NCBI RefSeq assembly: GCF_013385825.1
Contig: NZ_JACAPG010000025.1
Span: 67,372 to 131,371 of the forward strand
Reading direction: 5' to 3'
Source: Pseudomonas reactans
Lineage (GTDB): Bacteria; Pseudomonadota; Gammaproteobacteria; Pseudomonadales; Pseudomonadaceae
DNA length: 64,000 nucleotides
Part shown: positions 43,379 to 53,472 of the stretch, in pieces
Numbering within the stretch: position 1 is the first letter of the stretch
Layout of the letters: each line of letters begins with the position of its first letter
Translations under genes and position numbers: made by a program
Notes under the pieces: generated by a model
Told to the model about the DNA's origin: nothing
The model's input: the letters and a program-made list of their open reading frames with translations, nothing else
Database searches by the model: none

Positions 43379-46300
43379 ATGGCGAAGAAACCCAACGCTG
43401 CCACCTTCATCAAAGACCCGCTCTGGTACAAGGACGCGGTGATCTACCAGGTTCACGTCAAATCCTATTTCGACTCCAATAACGACGGTATCGGTGATTT
43501 TCCCGGCCTGATCGCCAAGCTCGACTACATCGCGGACTTGGGCGTGAACACCATCTGGCTGCTGCCGTTCTACCCCTCGCCACGTCGCGACGATGGCTAC
43601 GACATTGCCGAGTACCGTGGCGTGCACAGCGACTACGGGACCATGGCCGACGCCAAGCGTTTCATCGCTGAGGCGCACAAACGTGGGCTGCGGGTGATCA
43701 CCGAACTGGTGATCAACCACACCTCCGACCAGCACCCTTGGTTCCAGCGCGCACGCAAGGCCAAGCCGGGTTCAGCGGCGCGGGACTTCTATGTGTGGTC
43801 GGATGACGACCAGAAATACGACGGCACGCGCATCATTTTCCTCGACACCGAGAAGTCCAACTGGACCTGGGACCCGGTCGCCGGCCAATACTTCTGGCAC
43901 CGTTTCTACTCCCACCAGCCCGACCTCAACTTCGACAACCCACAAGTGATGAAAGCCGTGTTGTCGGTGATGCGCTACTGGCTGGACATGGGCATCGACG
44001 GCCTGCGCCTCGACGCCATTCCCTACCTGATCGAGCGTGACGGCACTAACAACGAAAATCTTGCTGAAACCCACGATGTGCTCAAGCAGATCCGCGCCGA
44101 AATCGATGCCCATTACCCCGACCGCATGTTGCTGGCCGAAGCCAACCAGTGGCCGGAAGACACCCAGCTCTACTTTGGAGAAAAAAAGGGCGATGACGGC
44201 GACGAATGCCACATGGCCTTCCACTTCCCGCTGATGCCGCGCATGTACATGGCCCTGGCCCAGGAAGATCGCTTCCCGATCACCGACATCCTGCGCCAGA
44301 CCCCGGAGATTCCAGCCAACTGCCAATGGGCGATCTTCCTGCGCAACCACGATGAACTGACCCTGGAAATGGTCACCGACAAGGAACGCGACTACCTGTG
44401 GAACTACTACGCCGCTGACCGTCGTGCACGGATCAACCTGGGCATTCGTCGCCGTCTTGCGCCGTTGATGGAACGTGATCGTCGCCGTGTCGAGTTGCTC
44501 AACAGCCTGTTGCTATCGATGCCCGGCACGCCGACCCTGTACTACGGCGATGAAATCGGCATGGGCGATAACATCTACCTCGGCGACCGCGATGGCGTGC
44601 GTACGCCGATGCAATGGTCCATCGACCGCAACGGCGGCTTCTCCCGCGCCGATCCGGCCAGCCTGGTACTGCCGCCGATCATGGACCCGCAATACGGCTA
44701 TCAATCGGTGAATGTCGAGACCCAGGCCCAGGACCCGCATTCGCTGCTGAACTGGACCCGGCGCATGCTGGCGGTGCGCAAGCAATCCAAGGCGTTTGGT
44801 CGGGGGAGTTTGAAAATGCTTTCGCCGAGCAACCGTCGCATCCTGGCCTATACCCGTGAATTCACCGGCGAAGACGGGCGCAACGAGATCATCCTCTGCG
44901 TGGCCAACGTGTCGCGCAGTGCCCAGGCGGCCGAGTTGGACCTGTCAGCATTCGCCGGCATGGTGCCGGTGGAGATGCTCGGCGGTAATGCGTTCCCACC
45001 CATCGGCCAGCTAAATTTCCTGCTGACCCTGGCGCCATATGGCTTTTATTGGTTTGTGCTGGCGCCGGAAAACCAGATGCCGAGTTGGCACGTGGAACCC
45101 GCCCAAAGCATGCCGGACTTCACTACATTGGTATTGAAAAAGCGTATGGAAGAACTGCTGGACGAACCGTGCCGCGCCTCGCTGGAACAGACGGTGCTTC
45201 CAGCCTGGCTGCCCAAGCGTCGCTGGTTCGCCGGCAAGGACACCGCCATCGACAGCGTGCGCATTGCCTACGGCGCGCGCTTTGGCGATCCCCAGCATCC
45301 TGTGTTGCTCAGCGAGCTTGAAGTGACAGCGGGTGGCCAGATCAGCCGTTATCAACTGCCGTTGGGTTTTCTCGGTGAGGACCAGTTCACCAGTGCCTTG
45401 CCGCAACAGCTGGCGTTGGCCCGTGTAAGGCGGGTGCGCCAGGTGGGTTTGGTGACCGATGCCTTCAGCCTTGAGCACTTTATTCGTGCGGTCATTCAAG
45501 GTTTGCAGGCCGGCACTATGCTCAATACCAGCGAGGGCGAGCTGCGCTTTGCCGCCACGCCGCAACTGGCCAAACTGCAACTGACGGATGAGTCCGAGGT
45601 GCGTTACCTGTCTGCCGAGCAGTCGAACAGTTCGGTGGTCGTGGGTGAAAGCCTGGTGCTCAAACTGATCCGCAAAGTCGCTTCCGGCGTGCACCCGGAA
45701 CTGGAGATGAGCGCCTACCTGACCGCAGCCGGCTACCCTAACATCTCGCCGCTGCTGGGCTCGATGGTGCGCCATGATGCCGAAGGGCAGGACAACCTGC
45801 TGATGATTGCCCAAGGCTATTTGAGCAACCAGGGAGACGCCTGGAGCTGGACCCAGAACAACCTGGAACGCGCGATCCGCGACGAGTTGGCCGAGGCCAT
45901 CTCCGAACAGGAACAGCACTACAACGCGCTCGGCGAGCTGGCGGACTTTGCCGGATTGCTCGGCCAGCGCTTGGGCGAGATGCATGGGGTGCTGGGCGCC
46001 AAAACCACCAACAAGGACTTCAAACCGGAGCTGACCAGCGCCAAGGATACCCAGGCCTGGGCCAAGGACGTCGGCGCGCAACTGGACCGCGCGTTGCAGT
46101 TGCTCAAACTTCATCAAAGCCAGTTGAACCCGGCCGATCAAGCGCTGGTCAGTGAATTGCTGGCGCAGAAAAAAGCCATTGCCAGCCATGTGCAGGCCTT
46201 GGCGAAAGCCACGGCCGGCGGCTTGCGCATTCGGGTCCACGGTGATTTGCACCTGGGCCAGGTGCTGGTGGTGAAAGGCGATGCCTACCTGATCGATTTT

Positions 46301-46741
46301 GAGGGCGAACCGGCGCGGCCCTTGCACGAGCGCCGGGGCAAGCACAGCCCGTATAAAGATGTGAGCGGCGTGTTGCGCTCCTTCGACTACGCGGCAGCCA
46401 TGGCCTTGAATGTGCAAGGGGTGGACCATTCGCCCGAAGCGGACCAAGCGCGCAAACGCGTCACCAACCGCTATCTGAATGAAGCACGCCAGGCATTTAT
46501 CCAGGCTTATCAGTCAGCTACGTCTACACTGGCGCATGACTGGCAGGATGCCAAAGGCCAGGACGCCGCGCTGACGTTGTTCAGCCTGGAGAAGGCCGCG
46601 TACGAAGTGGCCTACGAAGCAGAGAACCGTCCGACTTGGTTGCCGGTGCCCTTGCAAGGGTTGCACGGTTTACTGAGCGGGATTGCTTCTATAAAGGAAG
46701 CATCTATATCTAAAACTGCACGCGGTGGGGAGACGTCATGA
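43379..46741 (+). CDS. treS: Trehalose synthase fused to maltokinase (TreS-Pep2)
   Basis: A 1120-residue two-enzyme fusion. Residues about 1-560 are GH13 trehalose synthase (trehalose to maltose): DAVIYQVHVKSYFDSNNDG, nucleophile in GLRLDAIPYLIERDG, acid Glu in LLAEANQWPED, and RNHDELTLE. Residues about 590-1110 are a maltokinase with an aminoglycoside-kinase-like fold: PKRRWFAGKD at its start, RIRVHGDLHLGQVLV (catalytic loop) and YLIDFEGEPARPL (metal-binding DFE). It converts trehalose to maltose-1-phosphate for GlgE. The stop overlaps the glgB start (ATGA). Confidence 0.95.
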   Translation: MAKKPNAATFIKDPLWYKDAVIYQVHVKSYFDSNNDGIGDFPGLIAKLDYIADLGVNTIWLLPFYPSPRRDDGYDIAEYRGVHSDYGTMADAKRFIAEAHKRGLRVITELVINHTSDQHPWFQRARKAKPGSAARDFYVWSDDDQKYDGTRIIFLDTEKSNWTWDPVAGQYFWHRFYSHQPDLNFDNPQVMKAVLSVMRYWLDMGIDGLRLDAIPYLIERDGTNNENLAETHDVLKQIRAEIDAHYPDRMLLAEANQWPEDTQLYFGEKKGDDGDECHMAFHFPLMPRMYMALAQEDRFPITDILRQTPEIPANCQWAIFLRNHDELTLEMVTDKERDYLWNYYAADRRARINLGIRRRLAPLMERDRRRVELLNSLLLSMPGTPTLYYGDEIGMGDNIYLGDRDGVRTPMQWSIDRNGGFSRADPASLVLPPIMDPQYGYQSVNVETQAQDPHSLLNWTRRMLAVRKQSKAFGRGSLKMLSPSNRRILAYTREFTGEDGRNEIILCVANVSRSAQAAELDLSAFAGMVPVEMLGGNAFPPIGQLNFLLTLAPYGFYWFVLAPENQMPSWHVEPAQSMPDFTTLVLKKRMEELLDEPCRASLEQTVLPAWLPKRRWFAGKDTAIDSVRIAYGARFGDPQHPVLLSELEVTAGGQISRYQLPLGFLGEDQFTSALPQQLALARVRRVRQVGLVTDAFSLEHFIRAVIQGLQAGTMLNTSEGELRFAATPQLAKLQLTDESEVRYLSAEQSNSSVVVGESLVLKLIRKVASGVHPELEMSAYLTAAGYPNISPLLGSMVRHDAEGQDNLLMIAQGYLSNQGDAWSWTQNNLERAIRDELAEAISEQEQHYNALGELADFAGLLGQRLGEMHGVLGAKTTNKDFKPELTSAKDTQAWAKDVGAQLDRALQLLKLHQSQLNPADQALVSELLAQKKAIASHVQALAKATAGGLRIRVHGDLHLGQVLVVKGDAYLIDFEGEPARPLHERRGKHSPYKDVSGVLRSFDYAAAMALNVQGVDHSPEADQARKRVTNRYLNEARQAFIQAYQSATSTLAHDWQDAKGQDAALTLFSLEKAAYEVAYEAENRPTWLPVPLQGLHGLLSGIASIKEASISKTARGGETS

Positions 46742-48969
46742 GCTTTACACATAAAGAACCGCTGCAACCGAAGTTGACTGCATTGCCGGCGTCCAAGGAC
46801 GTCGAAGCGCTGGTACGCGCCGAACACCACGACCCGTTCTCGATTCTCGGGCCGCACGATGATGACCACGGCGGCCAGTTTATCCGCGCATTTCTACCGG
46901 AGGCCTTGAGTGTCCAGGTGCTGGCGCGCGATAGCGGCGAGCAGATCGGCAGCCTGGACGCGACCCAGGTGCCGGGCCTGTTTGTCGGGCACTTCCACAC
47001 GCGCCAGGCGTACCTGCTGAAAATCCAGTGGGCCGGTGGCGAGCAAGTCACCGAAGATCCTTACAGCTTCCAGCAACTGTTGCTCGGCGAAATGGACTTG
47101 TACCTGTTCGCCGAAGGCAATCACCGCGACCTCGGCAGTTGCCTGGGCGCTCAGGTGACCAGTGTCGACGGCGTGCAAGGTGTGCGCTTTGCCGTGTGGG
47201 CACCGAATGCGCGGCGGGTGTCGGTGGTGGGTGACTTCAATATCTGGGACGGTCGCCGGCATCCGATGCGCCTGCGCCATCCTTCCGGCGTTTGGGAGAT
47301 CTTTATCCCACGCTTGCAACCGGGTGCGGCCTACAAGTACGAAGTACTCGGCGCCAATGGGATCCTGCCGCTCAAGGCCGACCCCGTGGCGTTGGCCACT
47401 CAATTGCCGCCGGACACGGCGTCAAAAGTCGCCGAGCCCTTGCAGGTGGATTGGCAGGACCACGAATGGATGCAGTCGCGGGTCGAGAAGCACAAGACCA
47501 CTGCGCCGTTGTCGATCTATGAATTGCACGTGGGTTCCTGGCAGGCCGAGCTGGACGAAGCGGGCGAAGTGGCGCGCCAGTACAACTGGCGTGAACTGGC
47601 CGAACGCCTGATTCCCTACGTGCAGCAACTGGGCTTCACCCATATCGAGCTGATGCCGATCATGGAGCACCCGTTTGGCGGCTCCTGGGGCTACCAGGCC
47701 TTGTCACAATTCGCCCCGACGGCACGTTTTGGTTCGCCGCAGGATTTCGCTTATTTCGTCAACGCGTTGCACCAGGCGGATATCGGCGTGATCCTCGACT
47801 GGGTGCCGGCGCATTTCCCCACCGACACCCACGGCCTGGCGCAATTCGACGGCACGGCGCTGTACGAGTACGCCAACCCGCTTGAAGGTTTCCACCAGGA
47901 TTGGGACACGCTGATCTACAACCTGGGGCGCACCGAAGTGCATGGCTTCATGCTCGCCTCGGCGTTGCACTGGCTCAAACACTTCCATATCGACGGGTTG
48001 CGCGTGGATGCCGTGGCTTCGATGCTCTACCGCGACTATTCACGCAAAGCCGGCGAATGGGTGCCGAATCGCCATGGCGGCCGCGAAAACCTCGAAGCCA
48101 TCGATTTCCTGCGTCACCTCAACGATGTGGTCGCCATCGAGGCGCCTGGCGCCCTGGTGATCGCCGAAGAATCCACCGCCTGGCCCGGCGTCAGCCAGCC
48201 GACCCAGCAGGGTGGCCTGGGCTTCAACTACAAATGGAACATGGGCTGGATGCACGATTCGCTGCATTACATCCAGCAGGACCCGGTGTACCGCGCCCAT
48301 CATCACAACGAGTTGAGTTTCGGCCTGGTCTACGCCTGGTCCGAGCGTTTTATCCTGCCGATCTCCCATGATGAAGTGGTGCACGGTAAGCATTCGCTGA
48401 TCGACAAGATGCCTGGCGACCGTTGGCAGAAGTTCGCCAACCTGCGCGCTTACCTGGCGTTCATGTGGATGCATCCCGGCAAAAAGCTGTTGTTCATGGG
48501 CTGCGAATTCGGCCAATGGCGCGAGTGGAACCATGACCAGCAATTGGATTGGTACCTGCTGCAGTACGCCGAACATAAAGGCGTGCAAAAACTGGTGGGC
48601 GACCTCAATCGCCTATACCGCGAAGAACCCGCCCTGCATGAACAGGACGATGCGCCCCAAGGCTTCCAGTGGCTGATCGGTGACGACGCGATCAACAGCG
48701 TCTACGCCTGGCTGCGCTGGAGCAAGGACGGCAGGCCGGTGCTGGTGGTGGCCAACTTCACCCCGGTGCCGCGCGAGGGCTATAAAGTCGGCGTACCGTT
48801 CAGCGGGCGCTGGAGCGAGGTGATCAACAGTGACGCCGACATGTACGCAGGCTCCAACTACGGTAATGGAGGCGAGGTATTTACCCAGGATGAGCCGCAC
48901 CATGGGCAGGCGGTATCGCTGTCGTTGAATCTGCCACCACTGGGCGTGCTGATTCTGCGGCCGGAATAA
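46738..48969 (+). CDS. glgB: 1,4-alpha-glucan branching enzyme
   Basis: A 743-residue GH13 enzyme. Two N-terminal carbohydrate-binding modules (about 25-115 and 130-225, the latter with VRFAVWAPNARRVSVVGDFN) precede the barrel with HIELMPIMEHPFGGSWGYQ, nucleophile in GLRVDAVASMLYRDYS, acid Glu in IAEESTAWPGV and HDEVVHGK. It makes alpha-1,6 branches in the glucan produced by GlgE. It is the last gene of the operon. The following 247 bases contain no gene. Confidence 0.96.
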   Translation: MSFTHKEPLQPKLTALPASKDVEALVRAEHHDPFSILGPHDDDHGGQFIRAFLPEALSVQVLARDSGEQIGSLDATQVPGLFVGHFHTRQAYLLKIQWAGGEQVTEDPYSFQQLLLGEMDLYLFAEGNHRDLGSCLGAQVTSVDGVQGVRFAVWAPNARRVSVVGDFNIWDGRRHPMRLRHPSGVWEIFIPRLQPGAAYKYEVLGANGILPLKADPVALATQLPPDTASKVAEPLQVDWQDHEWMQSRVEKHKTTAPLSIYELHVGSWQAELDEAGEVARQYNWRELAERLIPYVQQLGFTHIELMPIMEHPFGGSWGYQALSQFAPTARFGSPQDFAYFVNALHQADIGVILDWVPAHFPTDTHGLAQFDGTALYEYANPLEGFHQDWDTLIYNLGRTEVHGFMLASALHWLKHFHIDGLRVDAVASMLYRDYSRKAGEWVPNRHGGRENLEAIDFLRHLNDVVAIEAPGALVIAEESTAWPGVSQPTQQGGLGFNYKWNMGWMHDSLHYIQQDPVYRAHHHNELSFGLVYAWSERFILPISHDEVVHGKHSLIDKMPGDRWQKFANLRAYLAFMWMHPGKKLLFMGCEFGQWREWNHDQQLDWYLLQYAEHKGVQKLVGDLNRLYREEPALHEQDDAPQGFQWLIGDDAINSVYAWLRWSKDGRPVLVVANFTPVPREGYKVGVPFSGRWSEVINSDADMYAGSNYGNGGEVFTQDEPHHGQAVSLSLNLPPLGVLILRPE

Positions 48970-49099
48970 AAGGTAGTCGTCAGTCCTATAGCGCTTCAAA
49001 TCAGCGGGCCGTGCAGCGTATCCAGATGATCGCTCAACGGCCCGCGCGCTCATCATGGCCGCGCTCGCTGGCCATACACAAATTGTCTTGTTTGTCTTT

Positions 49100-49128
49100 G
49101 GAACATTGTCCTACGCGGCGTCCACTTA
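49100..49128 (+). promoter_or_regulatory. hrp-box-like promoter (HrpL/RspL ECF sigma)
   Basis: GGAACA, 16 bases, then CCACTTA. The hrp box consensus of Pseudomonas type III secretion genes is GGAACC-N15/16-CCACNNA; only the sixth base differs. It lies about 90 bases before the ATG of the large toxin-like gene, in the right orientation. By my estimate such a match occurs by chance about once in every few windows of this size, so position is the stronger argument. Confidence 0.55.
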
Positions 49129-49216
49129 AATATGCCGGCGATCAGGCGAAGATCTTATCGCTTCGTGCGATGTGTCGCTCGGTAGACCTATATGACTTCC
49201 ACGGACGAGCAGCACA

Positions 49217-52200
49217 ATGTTCCCACTTACACTCAATACCTTGGGTACACCCGTCATGCCTCCGGTATCACCCGTTGGCGACACGTCATACAAGCCCGAT
49301 TTGTCCTTGGCAGGCGCTTCCAGTTCTCCGCGTACAGATTCGCAGAGCACCGAGGTGCAGGGGAAACTGGCTGATCTGGATGAAGTACTCAGGGCATTGC
49401 GCGAGCTGCAGACGGGGAGTGCGCCGCTTGAACCCGAAAAAATTAGTGTGTTCCTCAACAAAAACTCACCGCTCATACCCCACAACGGTTCGACTGAACC
49501 GGGTACCAATCGTCTCGAAAACGTACTCAAGTTCTATGGCATTGTTCCCTCCCGCCCCCATTCGCTAGAACAACTGCGCGTGACGATCAATGCGGTTGAG
49601 AGCGCGCGCAGCGAAATATCCCTGGGCCTGGATGATAAATCTAGCCAGGGCGATGCGCTGTTGCAGGATCGCTACGACAGTAAGATCACTGGACAGGTCG
49701 ATCAACTGGAGGCAAAGCACAAGAAGCCTTTGCTGAGTTATCTGTGTGAGGGATTGTCCGCGCAGACACTTGAAAGGGCGTCGGCCTCACCGGCCGCGAT
49801 GCTTGAACAACTCGTGAAGTCGCCCAGGGCGAATGAGCTGATTCAAACCCTGCTCATAGAGCTGGGAGGCCCTGACGGCAAGCTGGATGGCGTGATTTCT
49901 CCAGCGGTCAAGACGCGCTTGCTGATGAAGGTGATCACCTTGAGTCTCGACCCGCCGCAATCGAGAAAGTCGGGCTATGTAGCAGGGTTTCACCTGGCGT
50001 CGGTCGAACACTGGGGCAGTAGCTACTCGCAGGTCAATACGTCTTTGCGCCTACACCTGACTCAGACAAAGAAGGTGTCCGGGGCTGAAGCCGACCTGGC
50101 GGCCTATCTTCTTAAGCCGCAATTTCCTGTCGACTTTGCCGTGCGAGATGTTCCAGACGAACTGTCTTACCGTAGCAGCACCGTTTGGGTGAACTTCAAA
50201 CATGGCGCTACGTTGGCGGAAATGATTGAGCCCGGCTCAGCAAGCCGCATGAGCTTCCAGGAGTTGGTCGACCTGCCTGGCAAGCTGAGCGAGCAAGCAA
50301 AAACGCCAGAAGAGTGGTCGGCAATTGCCGCTGCGCGTATCCCCGCCATTCTGGAATGGGCTACGACGCAGGGGGTGATTAGCCAAAAGGGCGAGTATTC
50401 GCAGGCGGAAATACAGCGCGCAGTATCTGCTTTTGATGATCATGTCGGCCGTATCGTGCAGGCAACGGAGCAAATGGCGAAGGATGTACCCATGCGCAAA
50501 GATTACTTCGAGCGCATGGAGGCGGGTGTTTCACGTACTGAATTACTCAGCTTGATCAGCCCGTTCTTCGCCTTGTATAGGCACCTCAGCGGCGAGGAAA
50601 TCCGGCCATCCGATGTCGGCTATCAATACCCCGTCTACGATGAGGCTACCTTCCAGGCTGCGTTCGACGAGTACCTGTCCAAGGCCAAGGCCGGCTATGG
50701 CAAGGTGCTCAACCACCAGTTGTCCCAGCTGCCGCTCAAGGATCGCGTCGCGATCGAACGCGGAGAGGTCACGCTCTATGCACTCAGGACCAAACCCAAC
50801 GGTCAGGATGAGACTGACGATGAAAAAAAGGCCGCCAGGACGCGCCCCGGGTTCATCATCAAGTCAGTGTATGCAGGTGAAACAAGCTACTACGAAATCA
50901 ATCCGATCAAGGGCATAGCGCGGCGTCGTGATGACTTGAAGCCGATTCTGGAATCTTACGATCCAGCGGAAAAAAATTACGCAAAGGACTTCATGTCCAT
51001 CGATCATTCATCCGACGGCGTCCCTTCTGGTGAAGTGGTGGTACGTAACAGCAGGACCGGCAGAAAGGCCTTCAAGGAGCAGTGGGAGGCCTTCAAGGCA
51101 GGGAAGGGGCCTCGACCTGACAGTTTTACGTTGGTGGTTCCTGAACAGATTGGCCGCTTCGACGCTTCAGCCCCTGGCAATGAAACAGCAGTACCGCGTA
51201 CGTTGAGTTCGGAGCGGTCCAACGCCGTTTCCACGTTGATTACCACTGACCTGTTCTACGTCGATGAAAAACAGTTGCAGGAATGGGCGCAGTCGGACCC
51301 CTCCAGGGAAAGTCACGCACAGAAAAACGACGCAGCTTTCTGGGATCGCATGAAAGGCTTCGCGCAGTCCTTCGTTCCCTTCTGGGGAGGCATCGAAGAT
51401 ATCGTTAATGGCAATACCAAGCAGGGGATCATCAGCCTTACCGTCGATGGATTGTTCACGTTTGCGGGCCCGGTGGGCAAGTTCGCCGCAGGCTCTGTGC
51501 GGGCGTTTTCTAACGTCGGAAAAGTTGGCATACGTGCGCTTTTGCCCAAGTTCGCGCCCTTGATCAAGCAATTTTCTGTTTCTGTGGTGCGCAACCTTAA
51601 CCCGCTTGAGCCACTGACCTCTGGCATCAAGTTCAACGGAGGCAGCCTGCTCAAGTTCCAGAAAGGCGATATGGCTACGATCCAGAGGGGGATTGCGAAA
51701 TTGAGGCAATCATCTGCATTCAAGCTACCGGGCAAAGGGCGCTATGAGGTAAACCCACAAATACCCCTGACTTCCAGAACCGTTGCGCCAGGTCGAACGA
51801 TACAGGTGCCTGAGGGCTTCTCCAGTGACCAGGCCCGTGTACTCACGCGGCACAAGCATGTGGATTTGGTGGTTGGCGAAGACGTGTTTCGCTACAGCCC
51901 TGACAAGCCCGGGAGCCTGATCAAACTCGGAGGGCCGGATGACCGCGGGCCGCTGGAAGGCTTTTTGCAAACCTGTGTCGGCATGGGCAAGAGGGGCAAG
52001 CGTTCGACCAGCCTCTGTTATACCAAACAGATCGAACCCGGTGGAACGCCGACATTCCAGGACGCCCAAGCACTTGAACATCGGCGACTGATTCCCGGCG
52101 TTGGATCGGCCAATAGTCCGCGTACGGTGGTGCATGAACGTCGTCTTTACCGCGTCAATGAAGCCGGCAGCGAAGAGTTGTTGCCGATCGCGACGGTAAA

Positions 52201-53377
52201 ACCTGTGACATACCGCCAGCAGACGACCGGCTCAATCGTCAATGAGGTGGATTTCGGCTATGACGATTTTGGCACGCGCCGTGCGCTCAACGACGACACG
52301 GTTGTGGTCAAAATGGATGCCATCAGCGATTTGAGCCAAGACCAGCGTGTGCTCAGGGGCGTCAAGGTCGAGCACGACGGTCGTCATTACGTGGTGGTTG
52401 AGGGCGATACGGGCGTTCATTTTTACGCTGAACTCAATGGCAACGGCTCACTCGACTTTCACCGGCTCAACACTCACGATCCCCTCGACCTGGCGTTCAT
52501 CAAACTGCATGACTCATACAAAGACATCCATGGTTTTGTGGCGCAGGGCACACCGAACAATCAACTGGTGGTGTTGCCGTCACTGGATACCCTGGTCAAG
52601 AAAATTATCCGCGATGAACCCATGTCTCCTGCGGAAGTCGAGCATCTAGGCAAGGTATTGAAAGGACTTCCTCCCGAGAAGCAGCGTGAAGTATTGATGA
52701 GCGTCTATGCTTCCGGTGATAACCCAGGGCATGTGGTGGTAGCGGCCAAGCCGATTCGGCTTGAGCCGATCAAGAAGCCTACGGAATTTGACCAGATGGT
52801 CCCTTCTGAGCAGAACCGTGTGCTGGCGGAAGGAGGACGCAAAGCGGTAGACGATCAGTTCCAGGCTACCGGCATCCGGTCGGCCAATCAGCAGGTGCTG
52901 GGTCAGCCGGGTGAGCTGGCGCGCAATGCGCACGCCACGGATGTGGTGGGGTGGCTCTATACGCGGACAGGCGCACCCAATTATTCCGAAATTGTGCTCA
53001 AAACAGGGGCGGGCAACTGCGACCAGATGGCCAAGGTGGCGGTTGACACGATCAATGCCAGTGGTGGTCATGCACGCATTGCGCAAGTCAAGGGACATAC
53101 CTTCGGTATCATCGGCGGCCCCCCTGGCCAACCAAGTAGCAAAGGTTTTGGTGAGCCGGAGTGGGCGGATGCGTGGGTGGTCGATCCGTGGGCTGGCATT
53201 ACGTGCCCCGCCTCCCAATACCCGGCTCAATTCAAGGCGCGCATGCAGGAATGGAGTAATGAAGGCCGGCGGATCCTTATCAGTGATGGGGGAACACCGC
53301 CGCGTTCGGTGTGGAGCGACCCCATGGAGCCGCGCTGGATCGACGCGACGGTCAAGGGCGATACTCAGGTTTTCTGA
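49217..53377 (+). CDS. Large toxin-like protein, candidate type III effector with C-terminal papain-like site
   Basis: A 1386-residue protein with no Sec signal. The first 50 residues contain 8 Ser, no acidic residue before position 22 and Leu at position 4, as in Pseudomonas type III effectors. The region around 500-580 (QLPLKDRVAIERGEVTLYAL, FIIKSVYAGETSYYEINPI) resembles, from memory, large Pseudomonas proteins annotated with dermonecrotic-toxin domains. A hydrophobic stretch at about 715-790 (FVPFWGGIEDIVNG onward) may insert into membranes. The C-terminus has GNCDQMAKVAV (Cys1268), GHTFGII (His1294) and WVVDPWAG (Asp1323), the order and context of a papain/transglutaminase-like triad. 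No immunity, secretion or chaperone gene adjoins it. A hrp-box-like promoter lies at 49100. The ribosome site is weak (GGACGAG). Confidence 0.75.
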   Translation: MFPLTLNTLGTPVMPPVSPVGDTSYKPDLSLAGASSSPRTDSQSTEVQGKLADLDEVLRALRELQTGSAPLEPEKISVFLNKNSPLIPHNGSTEPGTNRLENVLKFYGIVPSRPHSLEQLRVTINAVESARSEISLGLDDKSSQGDALLQDRYDSKITGQVDQLEAKHKKPLLSYLCEGLSAQTLERASASPAAMLEQLVKSPRANELIQTLLIELGGPDGKLDGVISPAVKTRLLMKVITLSLDPPQSRKSGYVAGFHLASVEHWGSSYSQVNTSLRLHLTQTKKVSGAEADLAAYLLKPQFPVDFAVRDVPDELSYRSSTVWVNFKHGATLAEMIEPGSASRMSFQELVDLPGKLSEQAKTPEEWSAIAAARIPAILEWATTQGVISQKGEYSQAEIQRAVSAFDDHVGRIVQATEQMAKDVPMRKDYFERMEAGVSRTELLSLISPFFALYRHLSGEEIRPSDVGYQYPVYDEATFQAAFDEYLSKAKAGYGKVLNHQLSQLPLKDRVAIERGEVTLYALRTKPNGQDETDDEKKAARTRPGFIIKSVYAGETSYYEINPIKGIARRRDDLKPILESYDPAEKNYAKDFMSIDHSSDGVPSGEVVVRNSRTGRKAFKEQWEAFKAGKGPRPDSFTLVVPEQIGRFDASAPGNETAVPRTLSSERSNAVSTLITTDLFYVDEKQLQEWAQSDPSRESHAQKNDAAFWDRMKGFAQSFVPFWGGIEDIVNGNTKQGIISLTVDGLFTFAGPVGKFAAGSVRAFSNVGKVGIRALLPKFAPLIKQFSVSVVRNLNPLEPLTSGIKFNGGSLLKFQKGDMATIQRGIAKLRQSSAFKLPGKGRYEVNPQIPLTSRTVAPGRTIQVPEGFSSDQARVLTRHKHVDLVVGEDVFRYSPDKPGSLIKLGGPDDRGPLEGFLQTCVGMGKRGKRSTSLCYTKQIEPGGTPTFQDAQALEHRRLIPGVGSANSPRTVVHERRLYRVNEAGSEELLPIATVKPVTYRQQTTGSIVNEVDFGYDDFGTRRALNDDTVVVKMDAISDLSQDQRVLRGVKVEHDGRHYVVVEGDTGVHFYAELNGNGSLDFHRLNTHDPLDLAFIKLHDSYKDIHGFVAQGTPNNQLVVLPSLDTLVKKIIRDEPMSPAEVEHLGKVLKGLPPEKQREVLMSVYASGDNPGHVVVAAKPIRLEPIKKPTEFDQMVPSEQNRVLAEGGRKAVDDQFQATGIRSANQQVLGQPGELARNAHATDVVGWLYTRTGAPNYSEIVLKTGAGNCDQMAKVAVDTINASGGHARIAQVKGHTFGIIGGPPGQPSSKGFGEPEWADAWVVDPWAGITCPASQYPAQFKARMQEWSNEGRRILISDGGTPPRSVWSDPMEPRWIDATVKGDTQVF

Positions 53378-53472
53378 GGCGGTGGCTCTATAACGCTTGA
53401 TTCAGTTGTTCAGGTTGGTGGCAGGGTGCCACAATGGCGCCTTTGTCGTGGCAGTCGAATCGGGCGAATTTC

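Noticed and set aside
42059..43735. 558-codon ORF opposite glgE
   Set aside because: Antisense shadow; the plus-strand frame has all catalytic motifs of GlgE.
49192..49374. 60-codon ORF overlapping the start of the large toxin gene
   Set aside because: Out of frame with the toxin and overlapping it; no ribosome site or feature.
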